The notes beneath the pieces are model-generated. The model worked only from the letters and a program-made list of their open reading frames with translations, had not been told where the DNA came from and made no database searches. Below, one piece after another: positions 7,191 through 15,546 of a DNA stretch of 50,177 nt (position 1 is its first letter; each line of letters begins with the position of its first letter). The translations under genes were made by a program, and so were the position numbers. Location of the stretch: contig JBPCJY010000082.1 of assembly GCA_051004815.1 (NCBI GenBank), positions 1 to 50,177 on the forward strand, in the 5' to 3' direction. Origin of the DNA: JBBQXY01 sp051004815 (GTDB taxonomy: Bacteria > Chloroflexota > Ktedonobacteria > Ktedonobacterales > Ktedonobacteraceae).

Positions 7191-7199
7191 CAATGAACA

Positions 7200-7530
7200 C
7201 GTCACGAGCAAGCGAGTAGCGGTATCCATTTGGTCAATACCCGCTAGGAGACTCTTCGCTCACTTACCCATGTCCCTACGCCCTTCCTTGCTTCACTTGC
7301 ATCGTTCTCATCTCTGCATGATTGGGAACCTATCGCCTTCTCCTGAGAGAACACTCATTCCCTCGACTCTCATCTGTGCTTACGCTGGCAGCTTCTCACG
7401 TCTTGCCACCCATGCAGTCCATAGCTCCTGTCACTTGGCGCGATTGTAGGGTATGGAGGTCGGAACGTACCCGGTTGTCTCTTTTGTTAAAGTATCAACG
7501 GATGGAATTTTTAATGTGTCCGTTTATGTT
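7200..7530. other. no gene recognised; probable long 5' leader of the small-gene operon
   Basis: Neither strand has an open frame with both a ribosome site and protein-like content. If transcription starts from the minus promoter at 7534-7563, this stretch is the first part of an untranslated leader of more than 500 bases that ends with the hairpin and leader copy 2. Confidence 0.5.
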
Positions 7531-7533
7531 AAT

Positions 7534-7563
7534 ATAATAGCATGGACATTTCCAAAATGTCAA
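7534..7563 (-). promoter_or_regulatory. sigma-70-type promoter for the small-gene operon
   Basis: TTGACA (7563-7558) and TATTAT (7539-7534) on the minus strand with an 18-bp spacer. The -35 box overlaps a GACATTT inverted repeat, so occupation of that site would block it. Confidence 0.7.
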
Positions 7564-7592
7564 TAATTCAACGGCAGACATTTTAGACATTT
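7545..7592. promoter_or_regulatory. operator cluster of four GACATTT heptamers
   Basis: GACATTT occurs at 7545-7551, 7577-7583 and 7586-7592, and inverted (AAATGTC) at 7555-7561. The first and the inverted copy form a palindrome with a 3-bp centre over the minus promoter. The cluster sits between divergent genes, one of which encodes a HTH protein, as in phage-type switches. Confidence 0.6.
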
Positions 7593-7665
7593 CAAAAGAG
7601 GCTAGAAATTGATGTCAAGAATGTCTTATAATTCAAATAAATATACGCTCACAAAGGAGAAGCTC

Positions 7666-8505
7666 ATGGAACCCACGTATACATCAAGCGAAGCAAGAAG
7701 CAAGTTGAAGGTATCGACAAGCACATTTAAGCGGTATATAGATGCTGGAAAGATACGTAAGATTACACCGCCTAACAAAAAACATGGTATGTACATCAAA
7801 GCAGATGTTGATAAGCTCGCGAAAGAAATGCAACCGTTTCCACAACATACCAGACATCGGGGAGGGCGTGAACAGAGGGAAATGTCTACAGAGGTAGACT
7901 GGCAACAAATATCCGATTTACCTGCTATCATCAAATTAGACCTGGCAGTATATAAAGAGAACATTGTAGGCGACATTGGGTTATATGTTTCATGGGAAAG
8001 AAAAAACCCTCATATTACTCTGTTAGCCTTTGAGAAAGGTCATAGAGAGAATGTATTGGCTTATGTGAGCCTCGTTCCTCTACCGGAAGAAGTAATACTA
8101 TCAATCATGAAGGGAGAAAGAGACGAACTATCCATAAGCCCAAATGAAATTGAGACCTATGAACGTAAGGGAGCCTATACACTGCTTGCTGAAAGTGCTG
8201 TTGTTCATCCCGATCATCCAGAGCAGCTCAATCACGTTTTTAGGGAAGTGTTAAGCTTTTGGTGTACTCAATATCCAGAGAGATACATAAAAAAGATATA
8301 TGCACAGGCAGCTAGTAATGAAGGAGATATTCTTGTTCGTAAGCTTTACTTCTCGCCGCTCTACGACCTCTCAGACGACGCCTATGTTTTAGACCTGAGA
8401 AAGCTAGGAGTATCAAAGCTTGTACAAAGATTTCAAGAGTGTCTTAAAGATAAAGAAAGCGAAGTGCAGAAACAGCGTGAAAGTCAGCAGAACCGAATAG
8501 TTTAG
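7666..8505 (+). CDS. HTH (MerR/excisionase-like) protein with a GNAT-like C-terminal domain
   Basis: 279 residues from the ATG at 7666, chosen because AAAGGAG lies 6 bases upstream; the frame is open further 5' (to 7609) without a good site. The first 50 residues (YTSSEARSKLKVSTSTFKRY...DAGKIRKI...HGMYIKADVDKLAKEM) form an AlpA/MerR-like winged HTH that reads as a DNA-binding or excisionase module. The rest (about residues 75-250) has an alternating strand-helix pattern suggesting a GNAT acetyltransferase-like fold, with no catalytic residue that I can name. The C terminus is charged and helical. The gene is AT-rich compared with the chromosome. It is divergent from the small-gene operon across the GACATTT cluster, so it is the likely regulator of the element. 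A -10-like TATAAT lies at 7627-7632. Confidence 0.7.
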   Translation: MEPTYTSSEARSKLKVSTSTFKRYIDAGKIRKITPPNKKHGMYIKADVDKLAKEMQPFPQHTRHRGGREQREMSTEVDWQQISDLPAIIKLDLAVYKENIVGDIGLYVSWERKNPHITLLAFEKGHRENVLAYVSLVPLPEEVILSIMKGERDELSISPNEIETYERKGAYTLLAESAVVHPDHPEQLNHVFREVLSFWCTQYPERYIKKIYAQAASNEGDILVRKLYFSPLYDLSDDAYVLDLRKLGVSKLVQRFQECLKDKESEVQKQRESQQNRIV

Positions 8506-8614
8506 CCTAACACAAGAATAAAGGACAAACTACTACAAAAAACTAGCGTAGTAACATCTATAAAACCGCCATAGAAGCCAAATGACAACGCTATGCTTTT
8601 ACCAGAAAATACGG

Positions 8615-8631
8615 TATACTAGTTGTAGTAG
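8615..8631 (+). repeat. candidate right attachment site
   Basis: TATACTAGTTGTAGTAG matches the left copy at 16 of 17 positions and has the same orientation. An inverted copy of its right part (CTACTACAA) lies at 8530-8538, which could be an integrase arm site. Confidence 0.5.
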
Positions 8632-8698
8632 TCGTGTAGGCTTCCAAATAATACGTTAGAAACAGTCAAGCGGCATAAAAACAAAGGAGCAAAAACAC

Positions 8699-9886
8699 AT
8701 GGCCGATTATCAGGATGCAGTAATTGTGAGTGCAGTGCGTACCGCTATCGGTACCTACGGCGGCGGATTGGCCGAGGTCTCGGCAATACGGTTAGGCGAA
8801 ATTTGTATTAAGGCCGCCCTGGAGCGAGCTGACCTCCAACCTGACCAGGTTGACGAGGTCGTTATGGGTAACGTGCTTCAAGCTGGATTGGGCCAGAACC
8901 CGGCGCGTCAGTCGGCTGTCAATGCTGGATTGCCGGTGCATATTCCTGCGATGACCATCAACAGGGTATGTGGGAGCGGTCTCAACGCCGTTATGCTGGC
9001 GGCCCAGGCCATCAAGTTGGGCGACGCGGAGGTCGTGGTTGCCGGTGGCATGGAAAATATGAGCCGTGCGCCCTATTTGTTGGACAAGGCCCGTTTTGGC
9101 TATCGCATGGGCAATGGTCAACTGGTGGATGAGATGCTCGAGGACGGCTTGATAGATGCGTTTGAACATTATCATATGGGCATCACAGCTGAAAATATCT
9201 GTTCGGAGTGCCATCTGAGCCGAAAAGAACTGGATGAGTTCGCGTTGGAAAGCCAGCATAGAGCAGTACATGCAATCGAGTCAGGACGGTTTCGTGATGA
9301 AATTGTGCCGGTAGAAGTACCAGGAAAAAAAGGATCAACCTTTTTTGCTACCGATCAACAGCCACGCCCTGAAACAACCGCGGAGGGACTTGCCAAGCTA
9401 CGGCCAGCCTTTAAGCCGGAAGGTGGCATGGTCACGGCTGGCAATTCATCAGGCCTCAATGACGGCGGGGCCGCGCTGATTGTGATGAGCCGCCAGAAAG
9501 CGGAACAGCTTGGCTTGAAGCCAATGGCCACCATTCGTAGTTATGCCGTAGCAGGGGTTGAACCGCGTATCATGGGCATGGGGCCAATACCTTCCAGCAG
9601 GCTAGCGATGAAGAAGGCCGGACTCAGCCTCTCGGATATTGACCTGATTGAAGCCAACGAGGCCTTCGCTGCCCAATCGGTCGCGGTAGGGAAAGAACTG
9701 GGCTTCGACCGTTCAAAGCTCAATGTGAATGGCGGTGCAATCGCACTGGGCCATCCAATCGGTGCAAGCGGAGCACGCATCCTGATTACGCTGCTCTACG
9801 AAATGCAGCGTCGCCAATCCCACTATGGTCTAGCAACCTTATGTGTCGGCGGTGGACAGGGTGTAGCGATGATTGTAGAGCGATAA
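8699..9886 (+). CDS. acetyl-CoA acetyltransferase (thiolase)
   Basis: 395 residues, normal length for a type II biosynthetic/degradative thiolase that condenses two acetyl-CoA or cleaves acetoacetyl-CoA in the cytoplasm. The nucleophile is C91 in INRVCGSGLNAV. H352 lies in ALGHPIGASGAR and the acid-base C382 in LCVGGGQG, so the catalytic triad is complete. The MENMSRAPYLL segment is typical of the AtoB/ThlA group. AAGGAG lies about 8 bases before the ATG. It is the first chromosomal gene right of the putative element. The leucine-degradation genes lie a few kb downstream, and acetoacetate from that pathway ends as acetoacetyl-CoA, so a shared role in acyl-CoA metabolism is plausible but not shown by linkage. 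Confidence 0.93.
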   Translation: MADYQDAVIVSAVRTAIGTYGGGLAEVSAIRLGEICIKAALERADLQPDQVDEVVMGNVLQAGLGQNPARQSAVNAGLPVHIPAMTINRVCGSGLNAVMLAAQAIKLGDAEVVVAGGMENMSRAPYLLDKARFGYRMGNGQLVDEMLEDGLIDAFEHYHMGITAENICSECHLSRKELDEFALESQHRAVHAIESGRFRDEIVPVEVPGKKGSTFFATDQQPRPETTAEGLAKLRPAFKPEGGMVTAGNSSGLNDGGAALIVMSRQKAEQLGLKPMATIRSYAVAGVEPRIMGMGPIPSSRLAMKKAGLSLSDIDLIEANEAFAAQSVAVGKELGFDRSKLNVNGGAIALGHPIGASGARILITLLYEMQRRQSHYGLATLCVGGGQGVAMIVER

Positions 9887-9961
9887 CTAGCTAAGCGTAG
9901 CCATTCCAGGGTATCCGTAAAGGGACAATCCATCTCACTGAAAGGCCAAATGACTCGCCCT

Positions 9962-10173
9962 CACCCCGCCCCAGGGTACCCGCGAGGGGTACCCTGGGGT
10001 CCTTCACTGGTAGATTTTTTTGGGGAAAGGCATCGGCGAGGGGGAATGTCATTCTGAGCGCCGCGAAGAATCCCCTGTCGGGCCGCGCGGAGATTCTTCT
10101 CGGCATCCAGAACGACAGGCGAAACCGGCGCGCCTCAAAAAACCTCCCAGTGAAAGTACCCTGGGGCGGGGTG
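9962..10173. repeat. MITE-like palindromic element with 18-bp perfect terminal inverted repeats
   Basis: CACCCCGCCCCAGGGTAC (9962-9979) and its exact complement (10156-10173) bound a 212-bp non-coding unit. Inside lie a 13-bp perfect stem with a 5-nt loop (9969-9999) and an inverted repeat of 26-nt arms beginning TGTCATTCTG (10047-10072 / 10092-10117, 21 of 26 matching). CTTCACTGG near 10000-10010 and CCAGTGAA near 10150 also pair. No transposase is present. The nested symmetry suggests a non-autonomous mobile repeat lying between thiolase and stress-protein genes. Confidence 0.7.
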
Positions 10174-10240
10174 GCATGGCTTAATTTCGCGCCTATGGAG
10201 GTGTTTTCTCTAGAGAGCTAGCAGACCACGCCTACAACTG

Positions 10241-11197
10241 TCAGGACTGGGGTCGCACGATCAAAAGCGGGAGCCTGGTGCCTTGCAGCACACGTCTGGT
10301 GACACTACCTGTTGCGTCCCGTTGCAGACCAGGATATTCATAGATTGCCATGGCAATCATATCTGCACTGCCGGATACTTCTCCCCCTTCGCCATCCTCC
10401 GCCACGCGAATGATGCCTGCTGCGATGTCGTCATCGATAGTGACCGACCAGGTGACTGAGAACGTATGCCCTGCTGCTGAGTTGGCGGGCAACTCTTCAT
10501 GGATATGTTCCACAGTCGTGGTGAGATATTGTTCAGCCTTCTGTACAATGGCTTCTCGCTCGTTGTGACTGCTCTGCTCTGCATCTGGCAAAACCACCAC
10601 TCGTAGGAGATGGAGTGCGCGATGCTCAGGTGCAGTCAATGACGCAATGAGCTGTGCGGCAGGAACAAGTGCCGCTTTTGCGCGTACAGAGCCATCCAGC
10701 GGGACGAGCACGCGCAGGAAATCCACAACATGTTGCTGGAAAACGGCTGACTCCGCTTCCCCTTCACGCAACAAGAAAACCGGAACGGGGGCATAGTGTG
10801 CGACTTGCTCAGCAACACTTCCTAGCACCTGATGTTTCATGCCCGTGTAGCCGTGGCTGCACAGCACAATCAGATCAATCTGGCGTGCGTCTACAGTTGA
10901 GAGAATAGTAGCAGTTGCCTGACCTGAGCTAACTACCGTTTCTGTATAGATATCGAGCAAGCTGCTCATCTTGGTGACGCGCTGTAAGTAGTGCGTTGCC
11001 TCAGCAAAGTCAGGATCGACTCGTTGCGATGACGTATCTAGACCTGCGGTGGTAGAGGGCAGAAGTTCTGTCGGAGGACTTACGACGCGCAGCAATACGA
11101 CTGTCCCGCCAGAAGCCCTTGCAAGGCGTGCAGCGACGGGAAGTGCCTGTTCCGCACGAGATGATCCATCGAGAGGGACCAGAAGACGTTGAAACAT
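10241..11197 (-). CDS. tandem universal stress protein (two UspA domains)
   Basis: 318 residues made of two Usp domains, about residues 1-147 and 160-318. The first starts FQRLLVPLDGSSRAEQALP and carries the nucleotide-binding loop in SHGYTGMKHQVLGSVAEQV. The second starts FLRVLVPLDGSVRAKAALV and ends with a more divergent loop around ATGSVTRRVLQG. Many tandem Usp proteins bind ATP through the G-x2-G-x9-G-S/T motif. The first domain fits this well; the second is weaker and may not bind nucleotide. AAAGGAG precedes the ATG. It is a single-gene unit opposite to its neighbours. Role: a cytoplasmic stress protein of undefined target. Confidence 0.9.
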   Translation of the reverse strand: MFQRLLVPLDGSSRAEQALPVAARLARASGGTVVLLRVVSPPTELLPSTTAGLDTSSQRVDPDFAEATHYLQRVTKMSSLLDIYTETVVSSGQATATILSTVDARQIDLIVLCSHGYTGMKHQVLGSVAEQVAHYAPVPVFLLREGEAESAVFQQHVVDFLRVLVPLDGSVRAKAALVPAAQLIASLTAPEHRALHLLRVVVLPDAEQSSHNEREAIVQKAEQYLTTTVEHIHEELPANSAAGHTFSVTWSVTIDDDIAAGIIRVAEDGEGGEVSGSADMIAMAIYEYPGLQRDATGSVTRRVLQGTRLPLLIVRPQS

Positions 11198-11397
11198 CGT
11201 ATTGCTCCTTTCATCACCGTGATTGTTGGTTGCTCTAAGCCGTCAAATAATTGATTGATGGCACAAACTGTGCTTGACTATCCATTGTCTGTTGCCTATG
11301 AAGAGCGTAGACGTTTCTGCTTACAACTATATCACAAAGACAATATAGTACTCATCATTGCAGCACTGTCAGCCAACCTCAGAGTCTGTGAATGATT

Positions 11398-11427
11398 ACC
11401 AGGGCGACCGCGAGGGATCGCCCTGGT
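11398..11427. repeat. palindromic intergenic repeat related to the 9969 palindrome
   Basis: ACCAGGGCGA (11398-11407) pairs perfectly with TCGCCCTGGT (11418-11427) around a loop with CCGCGAGGG. The palindrome at 9969-9999 has the same CCAGGG...CCGCGAGGG...CCCTGG plan with different, still complementary, inner bases. No T tract follows. Confidence 0.65.
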
Positions 11428-11484
11428 CGGAACCATCATATCATCAGCCATCATTCACGAGCCCTGTGCCAACCTGCTACCTAC

Positions 11485-11513
11485 TTGACCAATTATCTTT
11501 GAACCTCTATACT
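11485..11513 (+). promoter_or_regulatory. promoter of the restriction-methylase gene
   Basis: TTGACC (11485-11490) and TATACT (11508-11513) with a 17-bp spacer, 53 bases before the ATG at 11567. Confidence 0.7.
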
Positions 11514-11566
11514 GCTTTCAAGCAGTCACCATAAACATCATGTAGCAGAGTTGAGGTAGAGCAGCC

Positions 11567-14500
11567 ATGCAGCATCCTTCTGCCCCTATTGACCTTCCCC
11601 AGTTCACAGCGTTAGCTGACTTCGCGTTGGCATTAGTACGTGCATACACATCCTGGCATGACCCAAAGTCAGGTGAAGACATTTTCTCCTACTTTGCCAG
11701 CATACCTCAGCACACCGGTGATGAACATGGGCTGCGTGCTACACTCATTCGCGACCGCATCTTGCCAGTCTTTCACTATACCCCGGAGCAAATTGAGTAC
11801 GAGAGCGCGGAACGTTTTGACCTCACCCTTTGGAATCAACAGGCAAAAGACAGGCGTAGAATAGCCATTATCGAAACAAAAAGCTCCTCCATCCGTAACC
11901 TGGCTGCCACCCAACGCGGCCATGAAACACCGCTCGAACAATTGGAACGCTACCTGACACAAGCAGGACTCTATCTTGGTGTTTTGACTAATGGTGATGA
12001 GTGGCATCTCTTTGATTTCGCGGTCGGCAGCGAACCTTTAGCTTCATTTAGCCTTTTAGCCTTGGCGCGACTGCTGCACAATGTCCCTACAAGGGAAGTG
12101 GCGGAACAGAGATTAGCCACACAGCCGCTCTTACAACAAGCCCTGGCCATCAATCTTTACTATCTTGATGCCCAGCGTTGGGAACAGGTAGATGTATTCC
12201 GTGAGCATATCGCAAATGCAGCGTATCACCGCATTGCGTCTTTGCAACAACCTGCATACATAGAGCTATTGGTACAGCAGATCAAAGAGGTGCTGGGTTC
12301 GTTACGCGAGACAATTCATGCGCAGTTCGCCCTGCTCCAACAGCGTTATGATGACTACCAGCAACAAAGCGCACACACCAGTGCCAGAGACCCACGCCCA
12401 TTTACAGACAATCTCCAGGTGGCGATTGAGCAAGTGGTTCAATTTAGTACCGCGTTCCGCCTCAGCGACGATGGTCAATTGCGCCAGAAGATCAGTACGC
12501 TCCTCACAGAGTTGGCGGAACAGTACCTCTTCAGCGGCGATATCTCGCTGTTCGAGGAAAATTATTTGCAAAAAGCGGAAGAGTTGCTGCAACCATACCA
12601 AATTAGCCAAAGCTCTCTGTTGGGGAAAAATGTCAAAAAAATAGTACGCTCACTGCCACCGACCGATGGGCTGGAAGCGGTCAAAACGTTGCTGCAAGTT
12701 CACTACACCTACCTGCAAACCCTGGCGCAAGAATTCGCGCTCAGCAAGAAAACGCTTGAGGCATACCAAACATGGCAGGGGAGAGTACGAGGCGTTTTTA
12801 GCAATCCAGAGGACGAATTTTGTCTGCAAACCGCCTATATCTCCTTTGTGCGGCTCTTTTTCGTGCGTGTGTGCGAGGATCATGGCCTGATTCCACGCCG
12901 TATCTCGGATGGGCCCTTTGTGCGTTTTGAGCAGTACAGAATTGAATTGCTAACGGGTATCAAGGACACCTATCTCCGCCTGTTGGAGGAGACCTATCAA
13001 CGTGCGCAAGTGGTGTATCATAATTTCTTTGGTCGCCATGAGCTTTTCGATTGGTTTACGCTTGATGAATATACCGTCCTGGCCCTGTTCGATCTGCTGA
13101 ATCGCTACGATTTCGCGGGTATGAGTGCCGATGTGTTGGGGAGGGTCTACAACGAGGGGTATATTGAGAACAAGGAACGCAGCGAAAAAGGCCAGTTCTA
13201 TACACCGCCCCAGGTGGTGGACTATATGCTCGATGCGATTGGTATACCGCGTCGTAACGAGCCAGACGAAATGAAGGCACGCGGCTTCCTGGAAAAGACG
13301 GTGGGCGACCTCTCGTGCGGCAGTGGCACATTCCTCGTCGCGGCAGCTGCTCGCAAAAGTGCCATCCTGCAACGTCTGGTCGCAAGCGCGGAAGTTCATC
13401 CCGATTATGCCTTACAGGTGCTTACTGATACCTTCCTGGGCTTTGACCTCAATCCGTTTGCCTGTTACCTGGCCGAAATTAACCTGCTGATTCAATGCCT
13501 ACCCTTACTCCTTGACGAACAAGGGCAACTCTGTCGCAGCGTTGATCGCTTCCACATCTACTGCGCCGATGCCCTTGAACCTACCATCGCGGAACAAGTA
13601 GCCGCGATTCAAAGTGGGAAGGCCACCGAACGTTTGCTGTTTGGTTCCTCTCGCCCACGGCGCAAGGGGACGGTGATCTCGAATGAAGAACGCTCCATTG
13701 TGCGCATCAAAGAGACAAAGGCTATCCCGCAAGAGATAACGGAGATTGGCTCAGGGGAACAGGGTTTTGATTATCTGCTGGGAAATCCTCCCTATGTCAG
13801 TGCCGGTGAAAGTTCCGCTAATTTGCTGTATCGCAACGCCATCCAGGGCTTTGGCATCTACCACCTGCTCTACCAACGTTGGGATCTCTTTGTGCCATTT
13901 TTTGAGCGCAACCTGCAATTCTTACGGCCAGAAACTGGTAGGCTTGGCCTCATCGTCTCGAATGGCATTGAGACCGAGGGCTATGCCGAACGTCTACGGC
14001 AATTGCTCAGTAACCAGTATCGACTGTTAGAAATTGACTTCTTCCCCGGCCTCCGTCTTTTCCAGGATGCCGCCGTCGAAAACACCGTTGTCCTGCTCGA
14101 GAATCGCGCTCCCGACGAAGAGCACAGCGTTATTCGTCACAGGCATACACGCCCAGACTGTACCCGCTATGAAACACTCCCAGCGGCACCCCAACTGGCC
14201 TCGAATGGGCAAATCTTCCGCTGGCGTTATGACTCTCTCCTCGATAAAAGTGTGGCGCGGGGCAGTATTCCTCTGTGCGCCATTGTCTACGTTGGCACAG
14301 GCATGGAAGCCCAAAGTAAAGAGTCATTGGACACTATGATCGATGGAAAAAGACAAAAAATATTCACCCTTGACGATGTCTTCTTACCACCTTCCACGAA
14401 TACAAAACGTCCTGCTGAATATACCGATGACGGTGTTCTGGGAGATGATGTAGATCGCTATTACCTCCGTCGCAAACGTTTTGTTGCATACGATAAATAT

Positions 14501-15454
14501 GTACCACAGATGCGCAGACCAAGGCACAGAGCACTCTTCCAGACACCGGAAAAGCTGCTCTTAGGAGAAACTTCTGGTGGCTATTATGATCGAGAGGGCT
14601 TATTCGCGAACCATAGTGTGCAGGTAGTTGTATCCTGGAAAGCGTTAGAGCAAGCTGGTGTCCTGGAGGAGAAAGGCATTGGGTCGGTGCTGCGCGAGTC
14701 GCGACAAATTGCTATGGTCACAAATGGACTGGCTATTATTGCTGAACTATTCGACTTGCGTTACCTGCTCGGTATTATCAATAGCCGCTTTATCCGCCGC
14801 TATATTGCTGCCAACAGGCTTGAAGGCACCAGGGAGGGGCGTATCTACCCGGATGTATGGAAACGCCTTCCTATCAAAATCGCCTCCGCCGAAAAACAGC
14901 AGCAGATTGCGCAAAAGGTCGAGGCTATGCAAGCCCACTATCAGCGAGTAGCAAAGCTGCCATCGCCACTCACCCTCTCTGAAAATCCCGCGCTGCGCTA
15001 TCGTGATACGCAGGGCTACCTCGCCCAGGGCATACTGCGCTTTGTAGGCGATCCGCAGAGTACTATCGCGGCCAAACCAACGCTGCGTGACGGACGCCTG
15101 CTCTTACGCCGCCAACCACAAACACACCTTGAGTCGTCTGAACCTGAACTATTGCGCTATCTCGAACTCTATCTCACGACGATCAATCCAAAGCTTGAAG
15201 GCTGGAGTTGGGCTGAGGCGCGTAAACGAATTCAGGTGCCAGCCACATTAGAGGCGATACGCGCATTTATGACAGAGGTTGATACCTTAGCAGCACAAGA
15301 GAAGGTGCTACACGCAACCATCACTGCTCTTTCAGAAGAAATTGAACTGCTCATTGAGACAATCTATAATGAACCGCCTGATGAGCAGATGCTGGCCCTT
15401 ATCCAAACAAAGCGCATGCCAGGATATAAGGGAGATAACGGGAGCCTGTTCTAA
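11567..15454 (+). CDS. type IIG restriction-modification enzyme (Eco57I-like N6-adenine methylase)
   Basis: 1295 residues, the size of single-chain restriction-methylase proteins. The N-terminal nuclease site is visible: D85 in ERFDLTLW and E103-T-K105 in IIETKSSS, a PD-(D/E)xK arrangement. The methyltransferase domain has the S-adenosylmethionine motif DLSCGSGTFLVAA (about residue 580) and the catalytic NPPY motif in LLGNPPYVSAG (about residue 740), which indicates N6-adenine methylation. The C-terminal third (GRIYPDVWKRLPI, YHRVAKL-like segments) resembles TaqI-like specificity regions. One protein probably both methylates and cuts, so no partner gene is needed, and none is adjacent. It is transcribed from its own promoter and is the main defence gene in the window. 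The recognition sequence cannot be read from the protein. Confidence 0.9.
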   Translation: MQHPSAPIDLPQFTALADFALALVRAYTSWHDPKSGEDIFSYFASIPQHTGDEHGLRATLIRDRILPVFHYTPEQIEYESAERFDLTLWNQQAKDRRRIAIIETKSSSIRNLAATQRGHETPLEQLERYLTQAGLYLGVLTNGDEWHLFDFAVGSEPLASFSLLALARLLHNVPTREVAEQRLATQPLLQQALAINLYYLDAQRWEQVDVFREHIANAAYHRIASLQQPAYIELLVQQIKEVLGSLRETIHAQFALLQQRYDDYQQQSAHTSARDPRPFTDNLQVAIEQVVQFSTAFRLSDDGQLRQKISTLLTELAEQYLFSGDISLFEENYLQKAEELLQPYQISQSSLLGKNVKKIVRSLPPTDGLEAVKTLLQVHYTYLQTLAQEFALSKKTLEAYQTWQGRVRGVFSNPEDEFCLQTAYISFVRLFFVRVCEDHGLIPRRISDGPFVRFEQYRIELLTGIKDTYLRLLEETYQRAQVVYHNFFGRHELFDWFTLDEYTVLALFDLLNRYDFAGMSADVLGRVYNEGYIENKERSEKGQFYTPPQVVDYMLDAIGIPRRNEPDEMKARGFLEKTVGDLSCGSGTFLVAAAARKSAILQRLVASAEVHPDYALQVLTDTFLGFDLNPFACYLAEINLLIQCLPLLLDEQGQLCRSVDRFHIYCADALEPTIAEQVAAIQSGKATERLLFGSSRPRRKGTVISNEERSIVRIKETKAIPQEITEIGSGEQGFDYLLGNPPYVSAGESSANLLYRNAIQGFGIYHLLYQRWDLFVPFFERNLQFLRPETGRLGLIVSNGIETEGYAERLRQLLSNQYRLLEIDFFPGLRLFQDAAVENTVVLLENRAPDEEHSVIRHRHTRPDCTRYETLPAAPQLASNGQIFRWRYDSLLDKSVARGSIPLCAIVYVGTGMEAQSKESLDTMIDGKRQKIFTLDDVFLPPSTNTKRPAEYTDDGVLGDDVDRYYLRRKRFVAYDKYVPQMRRPRHRALFQTPEKLLLGETSGGYYDREGLFANHSVQVVVSWKALEQAGVLEEKGIGSVLRESRQIAMVTNGLAIIAELFDLRYLLGIINSRFIRRYIAANRLEGTREGRIYPDVWKRLPIKIASAEKQQQIAQKVEAMQAHYQRVAKLPSPLTLSENPALRYRDTQGYLAQGILRFVGDPQSTIAAKPTLRDGRLLLRRQPQTHLESSEPELLRYLELYLTTINPKLEGWSWAEARKRIQVPATLEAIRAFMTEVDTLAAQEKVLHATITALSEEIELLIETIYNEPPDEQMLALIQTKRMPGYKGDNGSLF

Positions 15455-15546
15455 CTTGACGCTCCTCGACACGCGGTGCTATGCTGCAAAGAAGAAAGAG
15501 GCCGTTTGATTGGCGCGACATTGCCGTCGAGAGGAAAAGAGAACGA

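Larger units (their letters stand above)
950..8631. mobile_element. putative integrated rep/integrase element of about 7.7 kb
   Basis: Near-identical direct repeats (950-966 and 8615-8631, 16 of 17 bases equal) flank a block with a tyrosine integrase at one end, a replication-initiator-like gene, an OB-fold-like small protein, several tiny genes, an origin-like palindromic intergenic region and a HTH regulator at the other end. The flanking genes (DUF2252, thiolase) are ordinary chromosomal genes. The gene 7666-8505 is visibly more AT-rich than its chromosomal neighbours. No relaxosome/T4SS, packaging ATPase or coat protein was recognised, so it could be a satellite-like integrative plasmid, an actinomycete-ICE-like element or a degenerate filamentous-phage relative. 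The boundaries are inferred from the repeats alone. Confidence 0.6.

Noticed and set aside
7322..7537. Plus-strand open frame of 71 residues in the control region
   Set aside because: It lies opposite to the predicted leader, has no ribosome site and runs into the promoter.
950..8631. Complete filamentous phage
   Set aside because: Rep-like, OB-fold-like and small membrane proteins are suggestive, but no Zot/gpI-type ATPase with a Walker A motif is present.
9891..10106. Minus-strand frame after the thiolase gene
   Set aside because: It lies inside the MITE-like palindromic element and has no coding features.
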